A stretch of DNA of 6,059 nt from Pseudomonadota bacterium (GTDB lineage Bacteria; Pseudomonadota; Alphaproteobacteria; Rhizobiales; Kaistiaceae), in NCBI GenBank assembly GCA_023433185.1, contig JAEZEN010000630.1, positions 1-6,059 on the forward strand, given 5' to 3'. A program made the translations under genes and the position numbers. The notes under the pieces were generated by a model. That model was given only the letters and a program-made list of their open reading frames with translations. It had not been told where the DNA came from and ran no database searches. Below are positions 5,640 through 6,059 of the stretch, piece by piece. Position 1 is the first letter of the stretch, and each line of letters begins with the position of its first letter.

Positions 5640-6059
5640 GCGGTCTGACCCAACGAGAACTCGAAAGCTATCTCTGGGGTGCCGCCACCTTGCTGCGCGG
5701 GCTCATCGATGCCAGCGATTACAAGCAGTACATCTTTCCGCTGTTGTTCTTCAAACGTCTGTCCGACGTCTGGGACGGGGATTATCAGGAAGCCCTCGAC
5801 GAAACTGGCGATGAGGGCTATGCCACCGACACCGCCAACGACCGGTTCGTGATCCCCGAAGGCGCGCACTGGAACGACGTGCGCGCAGCACCGCGCGATG
5901 TCGGCCGGGCGCTGCTGTCGGCCTTCCTTGCGATCGAGGCCGCGAACCCGGAGCGCCTGCAGGGCGTCTTCGGCAACGCGAACTGGACCGACAAGGCCCA
6001 GATGCCCGACAGCACGCTGAAGAACCTGATCGAGCATTTCTCCAAGCACGACCTGACCC
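5636..6059 (+). CDS. Second HsdM-like methyltransferase subunit, N-terminal part only
   Basis: The frame opens at an ATG overlapping the stop of the first hsdM and stays open to the right edge, giving 141 residues. It aligns along its whole length with residues 10-145 of the first HsdM: ELESYLWGAATLLRG against QLKSAMWDAANTLRG, YIFPLLFFKRLSDVWD against YILPLLFFKRISDVWD, GAHWNDVR against GCHWNDIR, and NPERLQGVFGNANW against NPDTLFRVFGAADW. By eye roughly half the residues are identical, so it is a divergent paralogue and not a recent copy. The visible part is the helical N-terminal domain that contacts HsdS and DNA; the catalytic motifs lie beyond the window, so its activity cannot be judged here. 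Tight coupling suggests both M subunits belong to one complex or one operon. Confidence 0.9.
   Translation, partial: MSGLTQRELESYLWGAATLLRGLIDASDYKQYIFPLLFFKRLSDVWDGDYQEALDETGDEGYATDTANDRFVIPEGAHWNDVRAAPRDVGRALLSAFLAIEAANPERLQGVFGNANWTDKAQMPDSTLKNLIEHFSKHDLT

Noticed and set aside
4246..5780. Similar DNA around the FFKR-SDVWD codons of the two hsdM genes as a recent duplication or recombination repeat
   Set aside because: The shared stretch is short and explained by a conserved protein motif; the flanking sequence is too diverged for a recent duplication.
1..6059. CRISPR array, tRNA or rRNA
   Set aside because: I see no regularly spaced repeats of CRISPR length and no tRNA or rRNA-like conserved sequence on either strand.

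Overview
The window looks like accessory DNA from a GC-rich alphaproteobacterium. That inference rests on the strong G/C preference at third codon positions and on the resemblance of several products (the recombinase tail with its coupled HTH partner, the Com-like zinc finger, the sigma-like protein) to families I associate with sphingomonads, rhizobia and Rhodobacterales. No rRNA, tRNA or CRISPR array is visible, and I cannot name the species.

Left half (1-2880), minus strand: three genes read leftwards. In transcription order they are a 600-residue protein of unknown function with a winged-helix-like C-terminus (2880-1078), a small Com-like zinc-finger protein (984-751) and a sigma-70-like protein that runs off the left edge (655-1). 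The two spacers and the zinc-finger gene carry compact repeats: CGGAGTT copies in 11-bp phase, a hairpin covering the zinc-finger gene's Shine-Dalgarno, a perfect 10-bp palindrome inside that gene, and a pair of GGCG-N5-CGCC dyads 31 bp apart before the sigma-like gene. I cannot match this set to a described system. It is the most likely place for something new.

Middle (about 2881-3849), plus strand: the tail of a large serine recombinase whose catalytic N-terminus is missing, overlapping by ATGA a small helix-turn-helix protein of the kind usually found directly behind such recombinases. The recombinase is cut within about 15 bp of the first methionine of the divergent 600-residue gene, so this is a rearrangement junction.

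Right half (3850-6059), plus strand: a 52-residue degenerate Phd/YefM-like antitoxin with no toxin beside it, then a complete type I DNA methyltransferase subunit (hsdM), then a second, divergent hsdM overlapping it by ATGA and leaving the window. This is the start of a type I restriction-modification operon with two M subunits; hsdS and hsdR would be expected to the right, outside the window. Overall the window is a defence and mobile-element patchwork in which a restriction operon, recombinase debris and a putative regulatory module have been brought together.
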